Positions 13,301 through 23,942 of a DNA stretch of 64,000 bases are shown here, in pieces. Within the stretch, counting starts at the first letter, position 1, and each line of letters starts with the position of its first letter. The stretch is from contig NC_079376.1 of the NCBI RefSeq assembly GCF_021018895.1, positions 9,431,001 through 9,495,000 on the forward strand, given 5' to 3'. The position numbers and the translations under genes are program-made. The stretch is from Seriola aureovittata. Its lineage: Eukaryota; Chordata; Actinopteri; Carangiformes; Carangidae. The notes under the pieces were generated by a model. The model saw nothing but the letters and a program-made list of their open reading frames with translations. It was not told where the DNA came from and ran no database searches.

Positions 13301-16300
13301 GGCTGGATGACCTTTGTTTTCATGATATCCAGACAACATATACACGTACATGTGTGCAAGTAAAAGTCAACTGTCACCAACACGTATGAAAAGAAATACA
13401 TAATCACATCACATAAATTATTTTACCCACTCACTTAAAATGAATTTTAAAACAATCGTGACAAAGACATCTTTCCTATTGGTGGTTTCACTTACTGATT
13501 TTTAAAATTGTGTGTTGATCAGGTCCAGAAGAAACCAGACAAGTTCAACGAGGAGCTGCTGAGCGATGGGACTGAGGAAAATGAGACAGGCTTCTGGAAA
13601 TCTCTGACCAGGTACAACTTTGGTTTAAACCGACTGACACCTGCTCCTGAAATTAGTGGATTTATCAGTTCGTTGATTGGAAATGTAATCGTCAATGATT
13701 TTGGTCTTTTTTTCTTTTTTTTTTTTTTTTTTTTAAATGGCCAACTCTTTTTCTAAGCAAAAATGTCAAATATTCTTTGGTTCTGGCTTCTCAAATGTAA
13801 GACTTATCTAAAAAATTGTTCTGTATTTTACATCATTGTAAATTGAGTATCTTTTGATTCTGAACCTTTGGTTTATCAATTAATCAATAACCAAAATACT
13901 TGTTAGTTGCAGCCCTAATAACAACACATAAATACAAACTTGTCTTTTGATTTATGCGATGAATGTGTTTTTGTATTTATTTTGTTAGAAATGTATAAAC
14001 TGTCTAGTCACGTGTTTTATTTGTCTTTTGCCTTTCAGAGGGTTCACAGGTGGAGGAAAGATGGAGGAGCAGAAGCAGGAGAAAGACGATGTGATCAACA
14101 TCTTCTCTGTGGCCTCGGGGCATCTGTATGAGAGGTTCCTCAGGTTTGTGTCAGAGATGTGACCAGACAAAGAAAATGGGATTGTCATATCAACCAAAAT
14201 TCTCAAAAACTAGCATCTTAACTTCCTTTATTGACTTTTTTAAATTATTTTTTTTAGTAATTTTGTTCTCCCAGCTCTGTTGCAACCAGTCTTTTTATCG
14301 CTCTTCCCTTCTCAGGATTATGATGCTGTCAGTTCTGAAGAACACCAAAACTCCCGTCAAGTTCTGGTTCCTCAAGAACTACCTGTCCCCGACTTTCAAG
14401 GTAGGATTTTTCTTTCGTTCTTTTTTTCTTCACCGGTGTTGCTTGAAGAATCAGCTGGCATATCGCCGTCAATGTGGAGATTTTCTCTTGACGGCTTTAG
14501 CTTTCTCTTTTCACACAGGAGTTGTGAAAATCAAGGTGAAAGATGCAACAGGGATGAGATTTTTTAATGCTCTGCTAGAGGAAAATCTCCTGATAAATGA
14601 TCGGACTTCAGTGCTTTTCTTGGCTCACAGTTCCATTCCTCATTATCATTGATGTTCTCTTTTTACTATTTTCACTCTGGTTTTGGTTGTTAAGCCTCAT
14701 GATCCTTCAGATATTCAGATATCAATGTAGAAGTCAGAAAGCAAAAATACACATTGATATCTGAAGACATTGATGAGTGATTTGGTTTTATAACCCAGAT
14801 TCCCACTCAGCCCATTAACTAGAGGCTCCAGCAAGTGTTTCAGTTTGAAGGATTGTTTTGAATATCAACATAATGATATAGTCTACAGAGAGTTGTGGCT
14901 TCTGTTAACTGGTGGAAAAAAAAGAAACTGGAATCCACCAAAGCATTTCAGTTCATTTCACTGTTTTAATTTAAAAGGAGAAAAACACATTATTCATCGT
15001 TTCTGTACATGTGCCAGTGTTAGCCAGCCTGCTGATTTTCAGCTGCAGCCCTTTGAGTAGATGTGACAGGTTAAGGAACAGAAACAAAGGACAGCAGGAC
15101 CAACAACAATGGCAACAACATTAGCTTTGTCCAGACAAAACACAAATCGTGTGGCAACAGGACACAAAACGGTGGAGCAATAATACAATGATAACAAATC
15201 TCTTGTGATAAACCAATATACAGTTTAATGTTACAGAAAGCATCAATATCCAACAAATTTAGCTTTAGGAATGTTAAATTACTTTTCATAGTTTGCATAT
15301 TTCTAAACTTTTTGCATGACAGAATATGACTGTTACACATTTTTTTTTAAATGAAAAAGCAGTAGTCAGATGCTACATCTGAAAAGTTTAACCTGCTTTA
15401 CACCTGCATTCAGATAAAGATTCTTACCCTTAGTTGGTAGATATCAGACAGGTGTGTTTCTGTGTGTAATCATTTTTGCAGGAGTTCATCCCCCACATGG
15501 CCAAGGAATATGGTTTCCAATACGAGCTGGTCCAATACAAGTGGCCTCGCTGGTTACACCAACAGACCGAGAAGCAGAGGATCATCTGGGGCTACAAGAT
15601 CCTGTTCCTGGACGTGCTGTTTCCTCTCGCTGTCGACAAGATCCTGTTTGTGGACGCTGACCAGGTTCGCTCAGACGAAGCTGTACAAACACTGCTATCC
15701 AAACATTCAAATATTTGTTCCTTTGACTGTTCATATATCATAAGCTGACGATTTAAAGGGAACTAGAAAAGGAAAATGTTGCACGTTGGTGTTGATGATT
15801 CTGATAGCTCCAAAGAAACTGTAACTCTTCAGGACTTTTATAAAGTTTATGGAAAATTTAGATCTGCTGCATGTGGCAACAGATTTTAGTTATTATTCGC
15901 TCAGTCATGTCACATTTTGGGGCTTTTTCCAAATAACCTAATCCTAGTACAGACTTTCAGACAGTCAGAATTGATCTACAGTTTAAATAATTTATCATCA
16001 GAACAGAAATTGGCAAGTATTTTGGTAATCAAAAAAACTTTTTATCTTTATTTGAGCAAAAGTGCCAAAAATTCAATCTGAGATATCAATATTTGCTGGT
16101 TTTCTTCATTTTCTCTGATGGTAGATTTAATACCTTTTGGTTGTTGGACAAAACAAACAATTTGAAGACATCATCTTCAGCTCTAGAAAAATGTGATAAT
16201 GATTTTTCAGTAGTTTCCGTCATTTTAGAGACAAACAATCGAGAAAGGATTGGTAGTAGCTGTCCTTAAGTGATCCTCATCCTCCTGTCCCGCAGATTGT

Positions 16301-18286
16301 GCGGACAGACCTGAAGGATCTGCGTGACTTTGACCTGGAGGGAGCTCCGTACGGCTACACCCCGTTTTGCGAGAGCCGGAGGGAGATGGATGGTTATCGC
16401 TTCTGGAAGTCTGGCTACTGGGCGAGCCACCTCGCTGGACGCAAATATCACATCAGGTAGACACATTGTGGAAGCTCAGCTGCAGTGTAACAGTCAACTC
16501 AGCCCCTGTGTCAACAACGCTTTAAAAGTCTATCACTGTCAAACACACACACATATTTTGACTCTTTTTTTTAAATCCATTTTTCATACTTTCCTGCATA
16601 TTTCATGTGTTACCGTCATTTATCCTGTGCAGCGCCCTATATGTGGTCGACCTGAAGAAATTCAGGAAAATAGCAGCAGGAGATCGGCTCAGAGGACAGT
16701 ACCAGGGGCTCAGCCAAGACCCAAACAGCCTTTCCAACCTGGACCAGGTCTGTGACTGTCTATCTTTTCATTTTAAAGCACCTTGGAGATCTGATTCTGA
16801 ACACTAAGACAGTATTTGTCACCTTGCATTGCAAAGTATCTTACATGGTGTAGTTCATGTTTTATGTAATACGGCTGACATTATCACTAACAGTTTTCCA
16901 TAGCATAACATTATTAATGACTAATTTAATACCAGTATACCAGTTTCCAGTAGTTTCCATTCATTTGAGTTTTATGAAACTCTTAAAACTATCACAAAGA
17001 ACTTCTTGTTGCTTTTGATTTTTTGTCAGCGTTGTGACTGTGGTTGCTAGAAGGCACTGCAGTGAAAACTTTCCGTTGTGTTCAAAGAAGCTCTGTAATT
17101 AGAGATGTGAGAGTTGGTTGTTGAACAGCAGCCTCAAAGAAAAATCTAAATTCATCTTATATTTTCATAATAAACACTGTTTACTTATTTTTTTTCTCTT
17201 ATGGTTATGCTTTCATGACAATATTGTGATTTCAACACTGTTTAGCAGCTGACTTTTTACATGTGGGACTCCCTTATGTCCTTGAACACATCCCTGATTG
17301 TGCCTGCATTACCACACGACTGACAACAAACATAAAGGCGAGAGTGGGAAGTGTTCATTAAACAGATGCTTCTTCCCATGCTTACATGTACATTATTGCT
17401 GAACCTTTATGTCATAATGTTAAATGTTTGAAAAAAACAAAATCAGTCATTAATGAATCTACAGCTTTGACGTATGAAATATTAGTTTCTCTCCCTGCCT
17501 CTCTCACAGGTCTCACTTTTCATTGTTTTTTCAGGATCTGCCCAACAACATGATCCACCAGGTGCCCATCAAGTCTCTGCCTCAGGAGTGGCTGTGGTGT
17601 GAGACCTGGTGTGACGACAGCTCCAAGAAGAGTGCCAAGACAATAGATCTGGTAACAAAAGTTTGTCTGTGTATGTTTGCAGATATCAGGGATAGTAACA
17701 GGATTAAAGTGCTCAAATAAGAGATGTAGTGAGTGAGATCCCGGGAGGACTGATTGGATTTGTTACATATGCAATGACTCTTAACAGCCACTAGAGGGCA
17801 GACAGGCCAATTGTGAGGAAATATTTGACTTACTTTAGAGTAGTATTTGGGTAAATAGTGTTTGATACTCTAAATAAGTGTTGCGTCCTTTGTAGAAATA
17901 AAATAAAATAATTGCAATAGTAAAGTAATAGTAAGGAAAGAAATCATAGTTAATTATTTCATCCAATTCTTTTCATTTTTCCTGATTTCAGTGTAACAAC
18001 CCCATGACCAAGGAGCCCAAGCTGCAGGCTGCTGTGAGGATCGTAGCCGAGTGGACCGATTATGACCAAGAGATTAAACGTCTGCAGACCAGAGTCCAGG
18101 GGGGAGCAAGCCACAAAACAAAGCAGCAGGGCACAGGTACTCAACTCTGACAGACACACATGCAGGTTTAATACATGCTCAAGTAGAAATTATGAGAACA
18201 AAGTTTATGTGCCAAGTCCATATAAATCAAGTCGATAAATTTTCATCTTCTTCGTCTCTCTGTCAGATGTTCACATAGAGTTGTGA
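1397..18286 (+). CDS. uggt1: UDP-glucose:glycoprotein glucosyltransferase 1, 3' portion (30 exons)
   Basis: ER-lumen folding sensor that re-glucosylates N-glycans of misfolded glycoproteins for calnexin/calreticulin rebinding. Exons: 1397-1488, 2903-3053, 3602-3721, 3824-3909, 4262-4397, 4560-4691, 5437-5601, 6576-6696, 7258-7356, 7542-7565, 8100-8194, 8588-8794, 8966-9097, 9251-9381, 9500-9595, 9934-10036, 10151-10230, 11208-11397, 11782-11940, 12143-12228, 12389-12473, 13523-13611, 14039-14143, 14316-14400, 15482-15664, 16296-16456, 16633-16747, 17535-17651, 17992-18136, 18267-18286. Phase is kept at all junctions, giving 1,169 residues; the human protein is about 1,555, so roughly 390 N-terminal residues lie upstream. 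Visible: [15 protein letters not shown], the thioredoxin-like/beta-sandwich region, then the GT24 catalytic domain from about 14.06 kb ([20 protein letters not shown]) with the metal-binding FVDADQ/IVR motif across the 15664/16296 junction. The protein ends HIEL, a KDEL-type retrieval signal. CNNPMTKEP and overall similarity favour UGGT1 over UGGT2. Confidence 0.96.
1629..2665. repeat. Interspersed repeat copies of the 'GCAGC...ATTAATCGATTA' teleost family
   Basis: Fragments such as GCTGCAATGATTAGT near 1631, GATGTCCTCAGTTGCCTTGTTTT near 2200 and CATCGATTAGTCTGCAGATT near 2360, followed by GATTAATCATTTAGTCTATAAAATG. The same ordered phrases recur near 15,840-16,230, 48,000-48,150 and 52,680-53,010. 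Two or more copies appear to lie side by side in this uggt1 intron. Family name unknown to me; probably a non-autonomous DNA element. Confidence 0.6.
8220..8500 (+). repeat. Interspersed element ('CCTGGCTCTGTCCAAAGG' family), copy 1
   Basis: Contains GAAGCTACAGCCAACAGC, TTAGCTTAGCATAAATAATG and CCTGGCTCTGTCCAAAGGCA in the order also seen in both arms of the inverted repeat at 20.56-21.13 kb. Lies in the uggt1 intron between exons ending 8194 and starting 8588. Confidence 0.75.
10894..10953. repeat. Short near-perfect inverted repeat (hairpin) in a uggt1 intron
   Basis: Left arm 10894-10913 (CTTTTTCAGAGCTTTCACCT) pairs with right arm 10933-10953 with one unpaired base, across a 19-nt loop. 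No function is assigned; it could be a pre-miRNA-like stem or the ends of a tiny fold-back element. Confidence 0.8.
13680..13920 (-). repeat. Partial interspersed element ending TTGCAGCCCT, with T-run
   Basis: A T-rich run at 13,707-13,734 is followed by GGTTTATCAATTAATCAATA and AGTTGCAGCCCTAA, matching the end phrases of the 52.7-53.0 kb element. Inside a uggt1 intron. Confidence 0.55.
14714..14765. repeat. Perfect 15-bp inverted repeat, 22-nt loop
   Basis: TTCAGATATCAATGT at 14714-14728 and its exact reverse complement at 14751-14765, in the uggt1 intron downstream of the exon ending 14400. Confidence 0.85.
15770..16250. repeat. Degenerate interspersed repeat in uggt1 intron
   Basis: Phrases such as TGGACAAAACAAACAATTTGAAGACATCATC and GAGAAAATG-type stretches resemble the 52.7-53.0 kb element in degraded form. 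Boundaries are approximate. Confidence 0.4.
17788..17801 (+). promoter_or_regulatory. CTCF-like core motif
   Basis: CCACTAGAGGGCAG fits the vertebrate CTCF core consensus (CCA-S-Y-AG-R-K-GGC-R-S) at every position. It sits in the intron between uggt1 exons 17535-17651 and 17992-18136. Occupancy cannot be judged from sequence. Confidence 0.5.
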
Positions 18287-19450
18287 GGATCCTGCTGTGG
18301 CTGTGATGAGGCGGTGAACTGGACTCTGTTTAAAGAGTCTGCTTCATGAAGAGAAGTTCCTCTTATGCCTTGGGGACTGCTGAATGACCACAATCAGTGC
18401 TAGACGGTTAAAATAATGTTCTGTTTTGTTCTTTTTATATAATGTGTACGATGGGGAATTTTAGTGGTCAGGTGTAAGAGGCTTTTCTGTATGCGTGTGT
18501 GTGCAAGTGGTGACTGTGAGAATGTATTTTGTGAAGCGAATCATAAATATGAATTCTATTTTTTCTTTCAGTATAGTTTTTCTTTCCCCTGTAATAGATG
18601 TCAGTCTGTAAGTTTGCACTGATTGGGATTCTGGTTCTGGCTGTGGTCAAAGCACAAAGGGAGGTGAACAGAAAAATCTCACTGCTGGTTAACTTGAGTT
18701 TCTGACAAACCAAACATCTGGGCCAAATCTTTGTCAGTCAATATGATGACATTAATAAGATTTTTTAATCAACATAGTAAATTAATGCAAAATAAAAGAA
18801 AATAATCAAACTGACATACAGTGAACTATGATCCCATGTCTTTTTAGTACAGTTTACCTTGAATTATTTCGTAAATAAAATCTAACATTTCTGCCTAGTC
18901 CCACTTGAGACATTTAGAAAAAGCATAGTAAGTCTGGAAAATGATTGATACAGCTACATATACATTATTTTGTGCAGTGGTGGAGCCGCTGTTCATATTT
19001 CTTTTAAGAATCACCTCAAGCTATAGAAAATACTTTGCCCAATCTAAACTTAACACTTTAAGGGAATGTGATTGGAATTCAGAAATTAATGGTAATGATG
19101 TTTACACTCATCATCATCTGGTATTTGGCATAAAATTAAGAACAAAATCAGCAGGCTTGATCGATTCTCATTTCTTGTGGAATATTAATGTCACTGTGAC
19201 TCTCAGGGAAGGACGTCCGAAGCCTGTGCGGGTTGCAGCGTTACGTATGAATCAGAAGAAAGGGGAGAGGTTGTTATCTGGTTTATGGTACTGTAAGGGA
19301 AGAGCAGCCATGACGTTGAAGTTTGGCTGAAAAATATTTGATTTTCTGTATCTTGGTATCATCCATGGATTTGTCATTAACATCCTGTTTTGGCTGTAAG
19401 ATATTTTTGTTAAATAAAAATCCCCAATAAAGAAGCGGTCGAGAGTATTT
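18287..19450 (+). other. uggt1: uggt1 3' UTR
   Basis: Follows the TGA at 18284-18286. No convincing coding sequence. The likely end is set by the two AATAAA signals near 19.41-19.43 kb; an earlier AATAAA occurs near 18,873. Confidence 0.7.
19413..19431 (+). terminator. uggt1: uggt1 polyadenylation signals (two)
   Basis: AATAAA at 19413-19418 and again at 19426-19431, followed by AGAAGCGGTCG. These are the last plus-strand signals before the convergent sp3 tail. Confidence 0.65.
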
Positions 19451-19617
19451 TATCTGTTTCGTACGTTACGACTTACGTTGATTTTTTTTTTTTTTTTTAA
19501 CTTATGAACTCTGCTATTACACCTGAACACCAATTGTTTGAACAGGGAACTTTGACAATTTGTGAGTAAGATACCTTGATGTGACCCACAAAACCTGTCA
19601 CTGGAAGGTTTCAGACT

Positions 19618-19623
19618 TTTATT
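19618..19623 (-). terminator. sp3: Likely sp3 distal polyadenylation signal
   Basis: TTTATT on the plus strand reads AATAAA on the minus strand. It would give sp3 a roughly 2.1-kb 3' UTR ending about 150 bp from the uggt1 end. Confidence 0.5.
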
Positions 19624-19838
19624 GTGATCCATTTGAAAAAATGTTTTACAAAAGGTAACATTCAGTTTTTACACCAATTCTTTAAAAAAATCACTTAAAA
19701 TAAGGTCTTGATACAACAAATTCAGTTAACTAAGTAATGGCTTCTATAAACAATGTGAAAATAAGATAATATACATGTAAATGAATGCTACAAACATAAC
19801 AGACAAACAGAGGAAGAGATTACATTAATTAAAATTTA

Positions 19839-19879
19839 AAAAAAAAAAAAAAAAAAAGGAAAAAAAAAAAAAAAAAAAA
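19839..19879. repeat. Poly(A) homopolymer pair
   Basis: Two A runs of about 19 each separated by GG; poly(U) in the sp3 transcript. Confidence 0.95.
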
Positions 19880-20559
19880 CAATGGCATGATTGTTTTCCT
19901 TTTGACTTGAGTGACATCTGGCCAGAATTACCAACGGAGCAGTTATTGCAAAACTAATCCCACATCATCTGGTGTCCGACTGGAATGTTCGATGACAAAA
20001 ATACCCTTGAGGGCTTGCTGATTTGTTGCATCCGTTTCTCAGTTTTCTTCACATGGCAACACTGGTGCACGTTCTCCTCCTGCAGCCATGTACATTGACA
20101 ACAAAAAGCCCTGCAGGAATTCAGAGGTAACCACTCTACTTTTTAAAATCTATGATCACCATCATGTGGCTTTCATTTATATGACACCCAGATCGGCGAA
20201 GAAACACAGGAAAGCTGAAATACAATGCAAATTTACAACAAAATATGCAAAAAGAAAGTAAAGTAAAGACGTGTTTTGATGTGGATAAGCACAGCGGACA
20301 GTGTGCTCGTGAGGACAGATGAGACATTCTGTTCAGACTGACCAGATGCTGGAAGAAGTTGCCCTTTTTCAGAGCGGCTTGCATCTATTTCCCCCCTCTC
20401 AAGGTGGGAAAACAACTTCAGATCAGTAAACAGTGGCACTGACGTCCTTTTCTCTAACTGCCAGCTGAACCTCCTGCTCTGTTTGAAACAGCATGGCAAG
20501 ACATCAGCGTCACCATCCTGTTGGCTGTCAATGATTGGGCGACAGCTGCTGCAAAGGAA

Positions 20560-21125
20560 AAGTTTGACATTTCAGGAAAAAAGCTTATTCACTTCCTTGC
20601 CAAGAATTAGATGGGAAACAGGGAAAACAGCAAGCCTGGCTCTGTCCAAAGGTAACCAAATCCACCTACCGGCACCTCAAAAGCTCATGAATTAGCACGC
20701 TGTATTTTGTTTGTTTAAGATATATAAAAACTATGGTGTAAAAACATCAATCTGCCATTTTTCCAGGAAGGTTATGTACCGGATTATTTCTTAGCTGGAA
20801 GCAGTAATGTCCCACACTGGCTGCCTGGCAAGAATAACCCTCCATGAAACGAATCGTTGTTTTTACACGAGTCTTTGTACAGATTAAACAAACATGATAC
20901 ATGTAAACTGATGAGCTTCAGAGGTAATGAGAGGTAGATTCTGTTACCTTTGGACAGAGCCAGGCTGTTCCCCTATCTCCAGTCATTATGCTAGGCTAAG
21001 CTAACCAGCCACTGGTGGTAGCTCCATATTTACTGTACAAACATGAGAGCGCTACCCCTCTTCTCATCTAACTCTGAGCAAGAAAACGAATAAGCATGTT
21101 TTCACCAAAATGACAAACAATTCCT
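20560..21125. repeat. Fold-back (inverted) repeat of the 'CCTGGCTCTGTCCAAAGG' element
   Basis: The left arm (about 20,560-20,760) carries GCCTGGCTCTGTCCAAAGGT at 20,636-20,655, AAAGCTCATGAATTAG and TTTGTTTGTTTAAG. The right arm (about 20,850-21,125) carries the same phrases reverse-complemented, in mirror order (GTTACCTTTGGACAGAGCCAGG near 20,944, TTAGCCTAGCATAATGAC on the minus strand near 20,990). The left arm lacks about 95 nt present in the right arm. The same element occurs singly at 8.2-8.5 kb. Confidence 0.8.
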
Positions 21126-21429
21126 CTAAAAGCAAAAGCATTTGTTCCTGGCAGCAGCAGTGCAACAGTTCAGCGTGGATGTTGCGCTGCTTCAAACAGA
21201 GAGCTTGTCAGAACTCTCCAGAGACACAAACTCAATAATCCCAGAGAGGTTCACTACTTCGTTTTCATTCTTCCAAAAACGCCTCCTCATCATTATCTTC
21301 TCCATTTTACAAACATTTCTTACAGTTAACATCATCTGCAAAGCTTAAAAAACACATGCACCTCCAGCATTTTATACAAGAGTATGATACAAAATAAGGC
21401 ATTTCATTGTGTTGAGTATTCATGTTGTG

Positions 21430-21530
21430 TGTTTTTTTTGAGTGTTAATGCATGTTTGTGTGTGTGAGAGTGTGTGTATGTGTGTATGTGTGTGTGAGAG
21501 TGAGAGAGAGAGTGAGTGAGTGTGTTTACG
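21430..21530. repeat. (TG)n/(GA)n compound microsatellite
   Basis: TGTGTGTGTGAGAGTGTGTG and GAGTGAGAGAGAGAGTGAGT tracts, interrupted. Confidence 0.9.
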
Positions 21531-21764
21531 CGTGTACATAGCAACCACATTTTAATGTTTTTTTTTTTGCCGGCCTATAAAAAGACTGCAAAAAACAAAC
21601 ATAAAGTCATGATAACTCTTACTTAAAATATATATATTTGTCATATATATTTACGTATATATTCATATGTAAAAAACAAAACAAAAAAAAGGTAAGAGGG
21701 GAAGAGAAGAGCCCAAGAGGTCCCTGCCAGTTCTCAAAAAAGCCAACTCGCCCCATTCACCCCC

Positions 21765-23908
21765 TCATTCCATGACCTCACCGGGTGCCACAGTGACCAG
21801 CTGCAAAGGGATCTCCTGATTGGCTACGAGGTCGTGGGTAGTGGCGGTCTGGAGGATGAGCGTGGTTCCGTCCGTAGTGATGACGGCATCGGTGGTGGGC
21901 GGAGATGTGGACGAGGGAACCCCGCCTTTTTTATTCTGGTGAGTCTTTATGTGCTTGGCCAGGTGGTCGCTCCGCATAAACCTCTTGGAGCACTCTGTGC
22001 ACACAAACTTCTTCTCTCCTGTGACATCAAGAAAACAAAAACATCAGACAAGTGTGCAAAACCAGTAGGTTAAACCAGTAACCAGTACGTTTGCCAATAG
22101 AGACAAATAGGCCTACAATTATTTTAAGTATATGAAATTGCTGACATTTTACATCACATTTACTCGAGATCCACAAAAAATTGTTACTACTGTTACTATC
22201 TAAGACAGGCAAGAGAAAATATTTAAGGCTTTTTTTAAAACTAAGGGCTTTTTAAGGAAACTGATATTCAATGCTCTTTTAAACTTTTTAAAAACCTGCA
22301 GTAAAATTAGAAAAACATTACCAACCTTCATCTTTTTATTTCTAAACTGAACTCTACACTGCGGCACAGGTACAGCACCAACATTTGAAGACACTGACCA
22401 ATAATTTGTGACAAAGAACACAATCATCCCTTGCTTTTTTTCTACAGTAATTCAGGAGAAAACACTGTGTGGACAGTACAGTGTAAGGACAGTTTGTTTA
22501 TGATTCTCAACTATCATCATTAAGTATAAAGTCAAAAATAATAAATTCTTATCAGAGACTAAAACTGACTTAGAATTGCTGATTTAATTCAAGTAAAGAC
22601 AAGGTTATTGCCTATTGTTACTGCCTTCATAAAACTACCACTTACTTGGCTGTACATCATTCAAAATGTCTCAGCTTTAAGCTTTGGAGCAGCTGCAAGT
22701 TCTCATTTTCTCACTTTCGAGATCCTGCTCGACACCTCTTTTCACTGAACATTGTGTAATCAAAAACAATGACATGGACAGCTGCAGACAAACATCTACT
22801 AGGAACATGAAAGTATTTCGGTATCCGTTGTGTTTTAACTGCAAGATCTAACAACAGGAACATGTCCGAAAAACTAAATTATTCCTTTAAAGTTTGTATC
22901 ATTAGACAGGAAACAGCGATTCAACATGTACAAACTTGTTATCACTCATCCACGTTGAATGCATGTTCCTGGTTTACCACTGAAAGCTAGCTCCAAGCTC
23001 ATCCACTTTTCAGACAATAAAACAATTGGAAACAGAAATGGAAAATGGAAACAGCCAGTACTAAAAATAAAAAGGGTTGCCTGTATAACTGTGTTTATAA
23101 CTGACAAGACTTATGTGGGCTTGGTCTCACCTGTGTGTGTCCTCCTGTGTCTCTGCAGCTCGTCGCTCCTGGTGAACCTCTTTCCGCAGAACATCCAGTT
23201 GCAGACGAAGGGTCTCTCCCCGCTGTGCCAGCGCAGGTGAGCTCGGAGATGGGACGTCTTCCCGTAAACCTTCCCGCAGCCGGCGATGTGGCAGATGTGC
23301 TGCTTCTTCTTCCCCATGCCTGAACCTCTGTGACACAAAGGAAAAATATGGAATGAGTAGAAGATACAAATACTGGATGATCCAGGTTGACACAAATGGC
23401 AAAATGAAACAAAAAAAAGAATGCAAGGCCTGAAAATGCTATTTAAAAAGACAAAGGAATGCAAACACTGCCAAATGATGGAAAAAATAATAATCCTACA
23501 CCCCTGTGCTGATAAAGCATTAGGCAAAAGATTTGCATTTTGTATTTGCATGAATGTTTTTTCATGCAAATACAAATTTGCATGGAAATGTGAATTTTTA
23601 TTGCCCCATGAACAACCAGTTTAATAACTTAAACAAACAAAAGTTAAACACAAGTTTTGAAACAATAAAAGAATGAAGAAAGATACGCTAATTTGAGGTT
23701 TTGAGACATTAAATGTTTAGAATGGCCACTGCAATGAATAACATCTGGGTGTTATAGTTGTATTGCAGAAATGTGTCATCAAAATGGATTTTATAGCTGT
23801 ACAAAAATTGGCTATAGCTGAAAAAGCCTGGATAATATGTGGTAATATAATTTTGTATTACTGTAATTATGATGCTTATTGAAGTTTTAGGATATTCTTC
23901 AGTTTTAT

Positions 23909-23942
<34 letters not shown>

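Larger units (their letters stand above)
19624..21764 (-). other. sp3: sp3 3' UTR (probable)
   Basis: Non-coding sequence between the sp3 stop and the AATAAA near 19.62 kb. It contains a long A/T homopolymer (19,839-19,879), a fold-back repeat (20.56-21.13 kb) and a TG/GA microsatellite (21.43-21.53 kb). The true extent is inferred. Confidence 0.55.

Noticed and set aside
14128..14652. 174-codon plus-strand frame in uggt1
   Set aside because: It runs through the uggt1 exon 14316-14400 and into flanking introns; only the exon part is conserved.
19839..19879. Processed pseudogene tail
   Set aside because: An A-run alone; no retrocopied coding sequence or target-site duplication is visible beside it.
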